From NCBI GenBank assembly GCA_947588775.1, contig CANPZQ010000091.1, forward strand, positions 1 through 7,782: 7,782 nucleotides of DNA, in the 5' to 3' direction. The notes beneath the pieces are model-generated. The model worked only from the letters and a program-made list of their open reading frames with translations. It did not search any database and was not told the origin of the DNA. A program made the translations under genes and the position numbers. Within the stretch, counting starts at the first letter, position 1; each line of letters starts with the position of its first letter. Shown one piece after another: positions 1 through 5,963 of this stretch. Source of the stretch: an uncultured Clostridia bacterium (GTDB lineage Bacteria > Bacillota > Clostridia > Oscillospirales > Ruminococcaceae).

Positions 1-142
1 TATCTAAACATGATGAATTTACTACATTTATTCCTTCTTGATTTTCAGTTACTCGCCAAAATGCATATGTTGTTCCTATTAATGTTAATATTAAACCTAT
101 TGCTACTACACTTATTATTATCATTATTTTATTTTCTTTCAT
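1..142 (-). CDS. N-terminal part of an exported/surface-anchored protein (SipW/TasA-like leader), runs off left edge
   Basis: The minus strand reads from ATG at 142 for 47 open codons to the window edge. The product starts MKENK, has a hydrophobic stretch at about residues 6-23, then GTTYAFW at about 23-29 and a polar part ending VNSSCLD. A charged start, one membrane-spanning segment and a G-T-T-Y-A-F/Y-W motif just after it are typical of SipW-type (TasA-like) leaders and similar surface proteins of low-GC Firmicutes. A ribosome binding site (AAAGGAGT on the minus strand, core at 154-158) lies 11 nt upstream of the ATG, supporting a real start. Codons are extremely AT-rich (ATA, TTA, GTA, AAT), unlike every other gene here. 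The mature domain is outside the window, so function is unknown. The gene call is fairly sure; the family call is inference from the leader alone. Confidence 0.72.
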   Translation of the reverse strand, partial: MKENKIMIIISVVAIGLILTLIGTTYAFWRVTENQEGINVVNSSCLD

Positions 143-184
143 GTTATCTTATACTCCTTTTATTTAAGTATAAATTAACATATA

Positions 185-195
185 CCCCCCCCCCC
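185..195. repeat. Homopolymer run of 11 C (11 G on minus strand)
   Basis: Eleven consecutive C lie in the divergent intergenic region, 12 nt upstream of the -35 box of the rightward promoter and about 43 nt upstream of the leftward start codon. The run is striking in an otherwise AT-rich stretch. Such tracts can change length by slipped-strand pairing, but they are also frequent sites of sequencing and assembly error, so the exact count should be treated with caution. Confidence 0.9.
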
Positions 196-207
196 GCAAA
201 AATTCGC

Positions 208-236
208 TTGACATTTATCCCGTTAAATGATATATT
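208..236 (+). promoter_or_regulatory. Sigma-A type promoter for the two-gene rightward unit
   Basis: The -35 box TTGACA (208-213) and the -10 box TATATT (231-236) are separated by exactly 17 nt. The -35 is perfect and the -10 has one mismatch from TATAAT. Transcription would begin near 242-244, about 30 nt before the ATG at 273. No operator-like palindrome was seen overlapping it. Confidence 0.85.
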
Positions 237-260
237 TTTTATATAAAAAGTAACTTTTTG

Positions 261-266
261 AGGAGG
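261..266 (+). promoter_or_regulatory. Ribosome binding site fixing the start at 273
   Basis: A perfect AGGAGG sits 6 nt before the ATG at 273. It lies inside the longer reading frame that would begin at TTG 258, so the upstream TTG cannot be the start and the protein begins MEKNVE. Confidence 0.88.
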
Positions 267-272
267 CGCGAG

Positions 273-1505
273 ATGGAGAAAAATGTTGAATCACGGGGCG
301 GGAGGGCGAAAAATCTGCTTTGCTGCGCTGCGGTGGCTGCGCTGGTGCTTCTGGACCAGCTTTCTAAGCTCGCAGTGCGGGCGGCCGTTCCCGAGGACGC
401 GCCGAAAAGCCTCTTCTACACGCAGTCCGGGTCGGGGTGGTTCATGTTCCACCTGCACCCGCTTCTGCACGACCGCTATCCCCTGCCAGTCGACCTCCTC
501 GTCGTTCTCTTCGCGGTCGCCGTCATCGCCGGGCTCGCAGTCTATTTTAAATATGAGCGCGCCGCGCTTTTGGACGGCGTTGCGCACGCCGAATCGGTGA
601 AAAGCTGCCCCGGACTTACGCGCGCGGCCTTTGTTTTTATAACAGCGGGTGCGGTTTGCAGCGTTTTGCTCGACGCTTTCGTATGGGGCGGCTCGCTCGA
701 CTTTATCTGCTTTGAATGGGCGCGGTTTTACACCGACGGCGCGGAGCCGTACACGATGTCATACCAAATAGACGTCGACCCAAAGGACGTTTTTCTCAAC
801 GTCGGCACCGTGCTGATACTTATACGGCTTATTATTTTCAAAGCGTCGCAGCTGCGGCTTCCGAAAGACGAAAGAAAGCTCGTTAAATCGCGCGAAAACC
901 ACATTCTCAGAAGCCTTCGCAGGGCGATGGGGCTTCCCGAAACGCAAAACAAAATCCGCCCTCTTGACGTTTTGGAGGTGGCGGCACTGTCAATCGTCAT
1001 GCCGGCGATGATGGGGTATCTTATGTACATCGCGGCAATCTGGCTAATTATCCCGATTGCCGACTGGCTTATTCCGCCCATCGACAAGTTTTTAACGGAT
1101 ATTGGGAACAATTATGAATCCGAACTAATCTATGACCGCATTCGGTCGGGGTGCCTGTTCATCGCGCTGTTTCCAGGCGTAGGGTGGGCAAACACGCTTA
1201 TCAAGGGGCGCGAGCGGCTTTTCATTCACGACACAAACGGCATGATTCCGCGGCGCGAGGGGCTGAAATATCATCTGCAAAACTATCTTTTCGCCGACGT
1301 TCTGGCGGTGGTTCTGACCGTTGCGGCAGGGAGCGCGCTGAGCCTTTTGGGGCTTCGGATAATTTCGCCGTTTACGCTTCTTTTTGATGTTTTCGGCGCG
1401 CCGCTCGGGATTTTGACGACGGCGGTTTCAATGGCGGCGGCGCAGGTTTTGGGCATTCTTTTTGCTCAGAACAAGTGGCGCGCGGAATTTTTCTACGGGG
1501 ATTGA
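273..1505 (+). CDS. Polytopic membrane protein: diverged LspA-like (signal peptidase II) domain plus unknown C-terminal membrane domain
   Basis: The 410-aa product appears to be an integral membrane protein with about seven or eight hydrophobic segments. The first half resembles signal peptidase II, the aspartyl protease that removes lipoprotein signal peptides. It has DQLSK at 28-32 in the first membrane segment (family DQxSK), D134 at the place of the family GN..DR Asp, GGSLDF at 139-144 (family VVDF, D143) and KDVFLNVG at 171-178 (family ADSxxxxG, D172). D143 and D172 align with the two catalytic aspartates, and D134-to-D143 and D172-to-G178 spacings match the family. However, the family Asn-Gly motif and the Asn and Arg of GNxxDR are missing, and the D143-D172 loop is about 10 residues longer than usual. 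LspA is normally about 150-170 aa; here about 210 extra residues with four or so membrane segments (about 233-270, 291-310, 334-358, 363-398) follow, and I recognise no family in them. It is translationally coupled to the next gene. Protease activity is inference; a non-catalytic membrane role is equally possible. Confidence 0.7.
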   Translation: MEKNVESRGGRAKNLLCCAAVAALVLLDQLSKLAVRAAVPEDAPKSLFYTQSGSGWFMFHLHPLLHDRYPLPVDLLVVLFAVAVIAGLAVYFKYERAALLDGVAHAESVKSCPGLTRAAFVFITAGAVCSVLLDAFVWGGSLDFICFEWARFYTDGAEPYTMSYQIDVDPKDVFLNVGTVLILIRLIIFKASQLRLPKDERKLVKSRENHILRSLRRAMGLPETQNKIRPLDVLEVAALSIVMPAMMGYLMYIAAIWLIIPIADWLIPPIDKFLTDIGNNYESELIYDRIRSGCLFIALFPGVGWANTLIKGRERLFIHDTNGMIPRREGLKYHLQNYLFADVLAVVLTVAAGSALSLLGLRIISPFTLLFDVFGAPLGILTTAVSMAAAQVLGILFAQNKWRAEFFYGD

Positions 1506-1515
1506 GGTGCGAAAA

Positions 1516-2097
1516 ATGAAACTTTACTATGCTATTGTTTTTCTTGTGATTTTGTTCGTCCTGAAGGCGATATATAACAGAATCCGCGCGACGGTGCTGC
1601 GCGCTTTGCTGTATATGAAGCTCAAAAAAATCTGTAAAAAACGCGGGTTTGAATTCACCGCGCCGAGGTTTATTTTCGCCTCGTTTTTCCGGCTTTCCAC
1701 GAAGCCCGACATTGTGATTAAAACGCCCGACGAGGACCTCATCGTCAGGATTATCACCTGTTTTGCGCGAAAGCGGACCTATCATTTCGTCAATCACGAG
1801 TGGTTTGTGAGAGTGTTTAAGTATTTTTTGCTGTCGCTCGCGTTCCATTCGGGCGAGCCGTTGACGCTCTCGAGGCGGGTTTTGCGCCTCCCGCCGACCG
1901 ACGAAGAATTTCTGCGGCCCGACGGCAGAAAGAAGCAGGAAATCCTGCTGTTCAGCCCCTCCCCGCTCGAAATCACCTTCAACACAAGCTCGAACCGCCG
2001 CGAAATCGCCTCGAACGGAACGGATTTCGAGGCGTGGCTGGTGTTTAACGGGAAGGGGTTTGAGGGGGAGGTTGAGGGGAGGAGCAGGGATAGGTGA
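1516..2097 (+). CDS. Single-pass membrane-anchored protein of unknown function, 193 aa
   Basis: I do not recognise the family. The start at ATG 1516 is chosen because GAGGTG (1504-1509) lies 6 nt upstream and because translation there begins directly with a membrane segment (about residues 3-19). That ribosome binding site overlaps the TGA of the preceding gene, and only 10 nt separate the two genes, so they are almost certainly co-translated. After the membrane segment comes a very basic stretch (about 21-44), suggesting the remainder is cytoplasmic. The central block (about 45-96) holds KPDIVIKTPDEDLIVRI and TCFARKRTYHFV, with alternating hydrophobic residues expected of a beta-rich fold. 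The C-terminus is polar and ends in a charged tail (EVEGRSRDR). There is no obvious catalytic or metal-binding motif. A role as a partner of the upstream LspA-like membrane protein is suggested only by gene order. Confidence 0.75.
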   Translation: MKLYYAIVFLVILFVLKAIYNRIRATVLRALLYMKLKKICKKRGFEFTAPRFIFASFFRLSTKPDIVIKTPDEDLIVRIITCFARKRTYHFVNHEWFVRVFKYFLLSLAFHSGEPLTLSRRVLRLPPTDEEFLRPDGRKKQEILLFSPSPLEITFNTSSNRREIASNGTDFEAWLVFNGKGFEGEVEGRSRDR

Positions 2098-2110
2098 TGG
2101 GGGGAAATAA

Positions 2111-2149
2111 GCCGAACCTTTATCCGTAAAGAGGAAGGTTCGGCTTTTT
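2111..2149 (+). terminator. Intrinsic terminator, probably bidirectional between convergent units
   Basis: A perfect 10-bp stem, GCCGAACCTT (2111-2120) with AAGGTTCGGC (2135-2144), encloses a 14-nt loop and is followed by TTTTT (2145-2149). It begins 13 nt after the stop of the 193-aa gene. Read leftward it follows the hydrolase stop by about 18 nt and ends in TTATTT, so it probably also serves the minus-strand transcript. Confidence 0.88.
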
Positions 2150-2162
2150 GATTGTGGTAAAG

Positions 2163-3046
2163 TTATTTAAACCTCCCCACAATTATCTCCGTATATTTTT
2201 CCGGCTGTTCAAACCAGGTCAGGTGCGCGCTGTCCTGAAGTATCACGGTGCTGCCGGCCGGGGCGTTGTCCGCAAACCATTTTTGCTCATATTTCCCACA
2301 GGTCATATCGTACTCGCCGACTATCAGCAGCTGCGGTTTTGCAATATCTTTCAGATACGGGAGGTAGTCGACATAATAATCCTCCGAATCATAAATCTTC
2401 TTTCGGAAATCGACATATTTGCGCCAGCAGTCCTCCGTCACCGCCGGCTTACTGATATGGGTGCTGATATAGTCGTTATACCTGCTGTCCTCTATTACAT
2501 GGCAATACCGCTGCACGGATTCGTTTATGTCTATGGACATTGCCTTTTCAAAGGCCTTTTTCGGGGAAGGCTCGCCGAGAATTTCTTTGCAGAGCGCAAT
2601 CTGTTCGGAAACTCCGTCGCGCTCAAAGCATGGCAGGGTCGCCTCCGCGATGGCTCTTGCCGTATGCAGAGCACTCCACATCGGGCAGTCGTATATAACG
2701 GCGTCGACGCTTCGGGATAAGTATGCGCATAGACAAGCGCGAGCATCCCGCCGAAGGAATGCCCGAGCGGAATCCAGCTGTCTATTCCGAGGGCTTCCCT
2801 CATCTGCTCGGTCATGCGGACAACGTCGCCAACGCCGAGCGGCTCGTTGCCGACCGCGTCGGAACGGAATACGTCGTACTGGTCGAAGCTGACGACATGA
2901 AACGTTTCCCCGAGCTTTTCAGCCTGATATGTATATGTAAGACAACTCTCCCCCGGCCCGCCGTGCAAATAAACAATGGCCGGCGCATTATCAACGCCGT
3001 ATTCTTCATAATAGATTTTCCTGCCGGAAATTGTTAGATAGGACAT
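2163..3046 (-). pseudogene. Alpha/beta hydrolase (proline iminopeptidase-like, S33), broken by one frameshift
   Basis: Two overlapping frames together give one complete hydrolase of about 294 aa, the usual length of the family. The N-terminal part begins MSYLTIS at ATG 3046, behind AGGGAGG (3054-3060) at 7-nt spacing. It carries the oxyanion motif HGGPG (28-32) and the nucleophile elbow GHSFGG with Ser97. Frame is lost just after YAHTYPEA (residue 113, near 2704-2712). The homologous reading resumes in another frame with VDAVIYDCPMW and runs to TAA at 2163. That part contains GEYD (likely acid Asp) and DSAHLTWFEQ (likely catalytic His). The total span is 884 nt, one short of a multiple of three, so a single deleted base is the simplest explanation. 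Without repair the product would be about 171 aa, keeping Ser97 but losing Asp and His. The usual DQRGxGxS motif is replaced by DQYDVFRSD (55-63). Substrate is unknown; aminopeptidase is only one option for this fold. The gene could be intact in the organism if the base was lost in sequencing. Confidence 0.82.
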
Positions 3047-3053
3047 GGTTTTG

Positions 3054-3060
3054 CCTCCCT
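3054..3060 (-). promoter_or_regulatory. Ribosome binding site of the hydrolase
   Basis: AGGGAGG on the minus strand, 7 nt before the ATG at 3046. It decides between this start and in-frame upstream codons that run back into the tRNA gene, which are not credible starts. Confidence 0.85.
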
Positions 3061-3073
3061 GTCTGATAAAGCA

Positions 3074-3115
3074 ATAATCCGAACTTGCCGCCAATCGGGA
3101 ACAGGTTCGGATTAT
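3074..3115 (-). terminator. Hairpin after tRNA-Leu: possible terminator or attenuator ahead of the hydrolase
   Basis: ATAATCCGAAC (3074-3084) pairs perfectly over 11 bp with GTTCGGATTAT (3105-3115) around a 20-nt loop. It starts 8 nt after the tRNA CCA end and stops 13 nt before the hydrolase ribosome binding site. On the minus strand the stem is followed by TGCTTTATC, a weak U-tract, so termination may be partial and allow some readthrough into the hydrolase. No good separate hydrolase promoter was found. Confidence 0.55.
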
Positions 3116-3122
3116 ATCGGTT

Positions 3123-3209
3123 TGGTGCGGGTAACAGGACTTGAACCTGCATGAAATTGCTTTCACATGGACCTGAACCATGCGCGTCTGCCAATTCCGC
3201 CATACCCGC
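3123..3209 (-). tRNA. tRNA-Leu, anticodon CAG
   Basis: This 87-nt class II tRNA has CCA encoded in the gene (3123-3125). The acceptor stem GCGGGTA pairs with TACCCGC. The anticodon stem CATGG/CCATG encloses loop TTCAGGT, giving anticodon CAG (3173-3175), which reads CUG leucine codons. The long variable arm TGAAA/TTTCA with a 4-nt loop is typical of leucine tRNAs. The T arm has stem GCAGG/CCTGT and loop TTCAAGT. All stems are intact, so the gene looks functional. It has its own strong promoter upstream. Confidence 0.97.
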
Positions 3210-3213
3210 GCGG

Positions 3214-3229
3214 GCGGAGGGTTCTCCGC
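3214..3229 (-). other. Small hairpin in the 5' leader of the tRNA precursor
   Basis: GCGGAG and CTCCGC form a perfect 6-bp stem with a 4-nt loop. It fills nearly the whole interval between the predicted transcription start (near 3235) and the mature tRNA 5' end at 3209, so it would fold just ahead of the RNase P cleavage site. A functional role is not shown. Confidence 0.5.
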
Positions 3230-3241
3230 GAATGCTTGAAT

Positions 3242-3270
3242 ATTATATCACAAAACGCGCGGGTTGTCAA
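3242..3270 (-). promoter_or_regulatory. Consensus sigma-A promoter of tRNA-Leu
   Basis: On the minus strand TTGACA (3265-3270) is followed after exactly 17 nt by TATAAT (3242-3247). Both hexamers match the consensus fully, as expected for a stable RNA gene. The start of transcription would be near 3235, about 26 nt before the tRNA. Confidence 0.93.
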
Positions 3271-3312
3271 TGGAATTTCGGAATTTTTTGGCCGGCTGAC
3301 GCATGACGCCGC

Positions 3313-3339
3313 AAAAAAGGGGGAGATTATCTCTCCCCC
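3313..3339 (-). terminator. Intrinsic terminator of the glycogen operon
   Basis: On the minus strand GGGGGAGA and TCTCCCCC form a perfect 8-bp GC-rich stem with a 5-nt loop, followed directly by six T (3313-3318). It lies about 14 nt past the glgA stop codon, so it closes the glg operon and isolates it from the tRNA promoter. Confidence 0.93.
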
Positions 3340-3353
3340 CTTCTCAACTATTT

Positions 3354-4775
3354 TTACTGTTCCCCGGTAAGCTCGCGGTAGAGCCCCTGATAGAGCTCCG
3401 CCGAGCGTTTCCAGCTGAAGTCCTGCCGAAGGGCGTTGCTCGTAAGGCGGCCCCACTTCATTCTCTGGTCATAATAGGCGCGGGCGCGCACCGTCGCGTC
3501 GAGCATGTCGTGGGCGTTGTAGGTCTTGAACGTGAAGCCGTTGCCGCCCGGGCCGCCGCAGTCGGTGATTGAATCCTTAAGGCCGCCGGTTTCGCGGACT
3601 ATCGGAATCGTGCCGTATCTTAAAGATACCATCTGCGCGAGGCCGCACGGTTCGGACTGCGAGGGCATCAGGAACATATCCGCGCCGGCGTAGATTCTGT
3701 GGGCGAGGTCGGGGATAAAGCCGATTCTCACGCCTACCCTGTCGGGGTGGCGGTATGCCATCTCGCGGAAGAAGTCCTCATACTGCCGCTCGCCCGAGCC
3801 GAGCACGACGAACTTATAGCCGAGATTTAACATGTCCTCAAAGACGTATTTTATCAAATCAACGCCCTTGTGGCCGACGAGGCGGGTGACGATGCCGATT
3901 ACCGGCTCCTTGCCCTGCGGAAGGCCCATTTCCGTCAGAAGCTCCTGCTTGCAGACGGCTTTTCCGGATTTATCCTCCGCCGAGAAGTGCGCGGGAAGCG
4001 CGGGGTCGGTTTCGGGGTTATAGGTGTCCTGGTCGATTCCGTTCAAAAAGCCGGTGAGCTTATACTGGCGAGGAACCAAAACCGGGTCGAGGCCGTAGCT
4101 GAACCACGGGTCGAGGATTTCGTGGGCATAGGTCGGCGAAACCGTCGTTACCTTGTCGGAAACGACTATCGCGCCCTTCATGAAGTTGCAGCACCTGTCG
4201 TATTCGAGTATTCCGCGCTTGTCGGCGGGGATTCCGAGAAGGTCCTCGCAGAGCTCCATGCCGTATTTTCCCTGATACTGGATATTGTGAATGGTGAAAA
4301 CGGTCTTGATGTTCTCCATGCCCATGTAGTAGCGGTAGAACATGTCGTAGTAAACCGGGACGAGCGCGGTCTGCCAGTCGTTGCAGTTTATTACCTGCGG
4401 CATGAAGTCGATATGGCAGAGCATCTCAAGTATCGCCCTCGAGAAGAACGCGAAACGCTCGGCGTCGTCGAAGTGGCCGTAGATTCCCTGACGCTTGAAG
4501 TAGTATTCGTTGTCAAGTAGATAGTATTTGACGCCGTTCTGCTCGCCCTCGAAAACGCCGCAGTACTGGTTGCGCCATGAAACCGGGACGAAGAAGTTCG
4601 TTATATATTTGAGGCTGTCGCGCAGCTCGCCGGAAATTGAGCCGTAAAGGGGCATTACAACGCGGCAGTCCACGCCTGCTTCGACAAGAGCGCGCGGAAG
4701 CGAGCCCGCTACGTCGGCAAGGCCGCCCGAGGCGACATACGGAAGAGCTTCACTTGCGGCATACAGAATTTTCAT
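3354..4775 (-). CDS. glgA: Glycogen synthase (ADP-glucose alpha-1,4-glucosyltransferase, GT5)
   Basis: This enzyme transfers glucose from ADP-glucose to the non-reducing end of a growing alpha-1,4-glucan in the cytoplasm. The 473-aa length fits the family (about 475). The N-terminal Rossmann domain starts MKILYAASEALP with SGGLADVAGSLP (16-27). NDWQTALVPVYY (132-143) and HNIQYQGKYG (163-172) follow. NGID (245-248) precedes the C-terminal domain, which has TRLVGHKG (297-304; R298 and K303 at the phosphate-binding positions), the catalytic-loop motif EPCGL (375-379, E375) and ETGGL (395-399). ATG 4775 is preferred over ATG 4790 because GAGG (4784-4787) lies 8 nt before it and the family begins with this MKIL. 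The Lys of the family KxGGL motif is Ala here. It is the last gene of the operon, 43 nt after glgD and directly followed by the terminator. Confidence 0.96.
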   Translation of the reverse strand: MKILYAASEALPYVASGGLADVAGSLPRALVEAGVDCRVVMPLYGSISGELRDSLKYITNFFVPVSWRNQYCGVFEGEQNGVKYYLLDNEYYFKRQGIYGHFDDAERFAFFSRAILEMLCHIDFMPQVINCNDWQTALVPVYYDMFYRYYMGMENIKTVFTIHNIQYQGKYGMELCEDLLGIPADKRGILEYDRCCNFMKGAIVVSDKVTTVSPTYAHEILDPWFSYGLDPVLVPRQYKLTGFLNGIDQDTYNPETDPALPAHFSAEDKSGKAVCKQELLTEMGLPQGKEPVIGIVTRLVGHKGVDLIKYVFEDMLNLGYKFVVLGSGERQYEDFFREMAYRHPDRVGVRIGFIPDLAHRIYAGADMFLMPSQSEPCGLAQMVSLRYGTIPIVRETGGLKDSITDCGGPGGNGFTFKTYNAHDMLDATVRARAYYDQRMKWGRLTSNALRQDFSWKRSAELYQGLYRELTGEQ

Positions 4776-4818
4776 AGTACCTGACCTCATTTCTGTGATA
4801 AATCTTTGACTTTTGGCT

Positions 4819-5949
4819 TTAAAGCGTCCTGCCCTTCGCGATATAAATCGGGCAGTTCTCGGACGACGAAACGGTTAATCCGTCGCCGATTGTGACGTTT
4901 TTATCGGTGATGATGTTGCTGACGCGGCTGTCGCGGCCGACAACGGTATCCTGCATCAGGATGGAATTTTTGATAACGGCTCCCTTTTCGACCTTTACGC
5001 CGCGGAAGAGAATCGAATTTTCAACAACGCCCTCGATTACGCAGCCGTTGGCGATAAGAGAGTTGCTGACGGAGCTGTCGAAGCCGTATTTCGCAGGGGC
5101 GTCGGCTCTGTCCTTGGTGTAAATCGGACGCTCGCTGTTTACGAGCTTTGAGAGGTTGTCGTGGCAAAGTAAAGCCATATTCGCCTCGTAGTAGCTCTCG
5201 AGGTCGCAGATTCGGCGGTAGAAGCCGTTGAACTCATATACGCCGATATTGAGCTCGCCGCATTTTTCCTGCAAAACGTCGCGGGAGAAGCTGTATTTTC
5301 CGAGCGAAACAAGGTCGTCGACAAGGCTGATTAAAAGCGAGGTTTTCATGACGTAGATGTTGAGGTCCATCGTGCGCTCGCCCGCCATCGCGCGGTCGAT
5401 TGCGACCTTCGTAACCCTGCCGTTTTCGACCCTGAAGCAGGCCGCCTCGCGGGTTTCCTCCTCGGTATATTCGGCGGTGTGGCAGACGGCGGTTATGTCC
5501 GCGCCGCTCGCGATGTGCTCGTCGACAAGGTGGGTAAAATCGGGGTTGATGACGAGGTCGCAGTCGGAAAGAACGGTATATTCGCAGTCGGTGTGCCTTA
5601 TATAGCTGAGGCAGCTGTATAAAGCGTCGAGCTTGCCCTTAAAGAGGCCGGTATCCTGATTGTTGCGGCCGTAGGGCGTTAAGAGCGTAAGTCCGCCGTC
5701 GTTGCGGGCCAAATCCCACGGGCGCGCCGAGCCGATATGGTCCAAAAGCGACTGGTAGTTGGTTCTTGTGATGATTCCGACCTTCGACATTCCGGAATTT
5801 GACATTCCCGAAAGAAGGAAGTCGACCATCCTGAAACGCCCGCCGAAGGGAATCGAGGCCATTGTTCTCTTTGCGGAAAGCTCGGGAACGGAGCCTTCAT
5901 GGGTATTTGCAAACAAAATGCCCAAAACGTTAGTCATATTATAGCTCAT
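4819..5949 (-). CDS. glgD: GlgD, partner subunit of glucose-1-phosphate adenylyltransferase
   Basis: GlgD is a GlgC paralogue found in Firmicutes that associates with GlgC to form a more active ADP-glucose pyrophosphorylase; on its own it has little or no activity in the systems studied. The 376-aa protein keeps the nucleotidyltransferase fold (PFGGRFRMVDF, 34-44; GLFKGKLDALY, 101-111). The catalytic loop seen in GlgC (GGQGSRL) is replaced by ANTHEGSVPEL (14-24), and SGDHIYKMDY becomes SDCDLVINPDF (128-138), consistent with loss of catalysis. The C-terminal part (about 285-360) has the hexapeptide repeats of a left-handed beta-helix (for example VENSILFRGVKVEKGAVIKN). It starts at ATG 5949 with AGGAGG 8 nt upstream, and that site overlaps the stop codon of glgC. 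Coupled translation would help keep the two subunits in proportion. Confidence 0.95.
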   Translation of the reverse strand: MSYNMTNVLGILFANTHEGSVPELSAKRTMASIPFGGRFRMVDFLLSGMSNSGMSKVGIITRTNYQSLLDHIGSARPWDLARNDGGLTLLTPYGRNNQDTGLFKGKLDALYSCLSYIRHTDCEYTVLSDCDLVINPDFTHLVDEHIASGADITAVCHTAEYTEEETREAACFRVENGRVTKVAIDRAMAGERTMDLNIYVMKTSLLISLVDDLVSLGKYSFSRDVLQEKCGELNIGVYEFNGFYRRICDLESYYEANMALLCHDNLSKLVNSERPIYTKDRADAPAKYGFDSSVSNSLIANGCVIEGVVENSILFRGVKVEKGAVIKNSILMQDTVVGRDSRVSNIITDKNVTIGDGLTVSSSENCPIYIAKGRTL

Positions 5950-5957
5950 TTGTCTTT

Positions 5958-5963
5958 CCTCCT
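5958..5963 (-). promoter_or_regulatory. glgD ribosome binding site overlapping the glgC stop codon
   Basis: On the minus strand the TAG stop of glgC (5962-5964) shares two bases with a perfect AGGAGG (5958-5963). The glgD ATG follows 8 nt later. Ribosomes finishing glgC therefore end exactly on the glgD initiation site, an arrangement suited to translational coupling. Confidence 0.88.

Noticed and set aside
10..246. 78-residue plus-strand reading frame in the AT-rich left end
   Set aside because: Leu-rich low-complexity translation opposite a convincing minus-strand gene start with a ribosome binding site; it runs through the C11 tract and a promoter.
258..272. TTG at 258 as start of the 410-aa protein
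   Set aside because: It would place the perfect AGGAGG inside the coding sequence; ATG 273 has ideal spacing.
2148..2720. 190-residue plus-strand frame opposite the hydrolase
   Set aside because: It is the antisense shadow of a recognised hydrolase with catalytic motifs and begins in the terminator T-run.
3111..3116. TATAAT on the minus strand as a hydrolase promoter
   Set aside because: Mostly inside the perfect hairpin arm and with only TCCTGT at the -35 position within the tRNA gene; more likely hairpin sequence.
3870..4520. 216-residue plus-strand frame opposite glgA
   Set aside because: Antisense to a clearly conserved gene, caused by GC-biased codons; no ribosome binding site or recognisable motif.
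4776..4790. ATG at 4790 as glgA start
   Set aside because: No ribosome binding site before it, and it adds five residues before the family-typical MKIL start.
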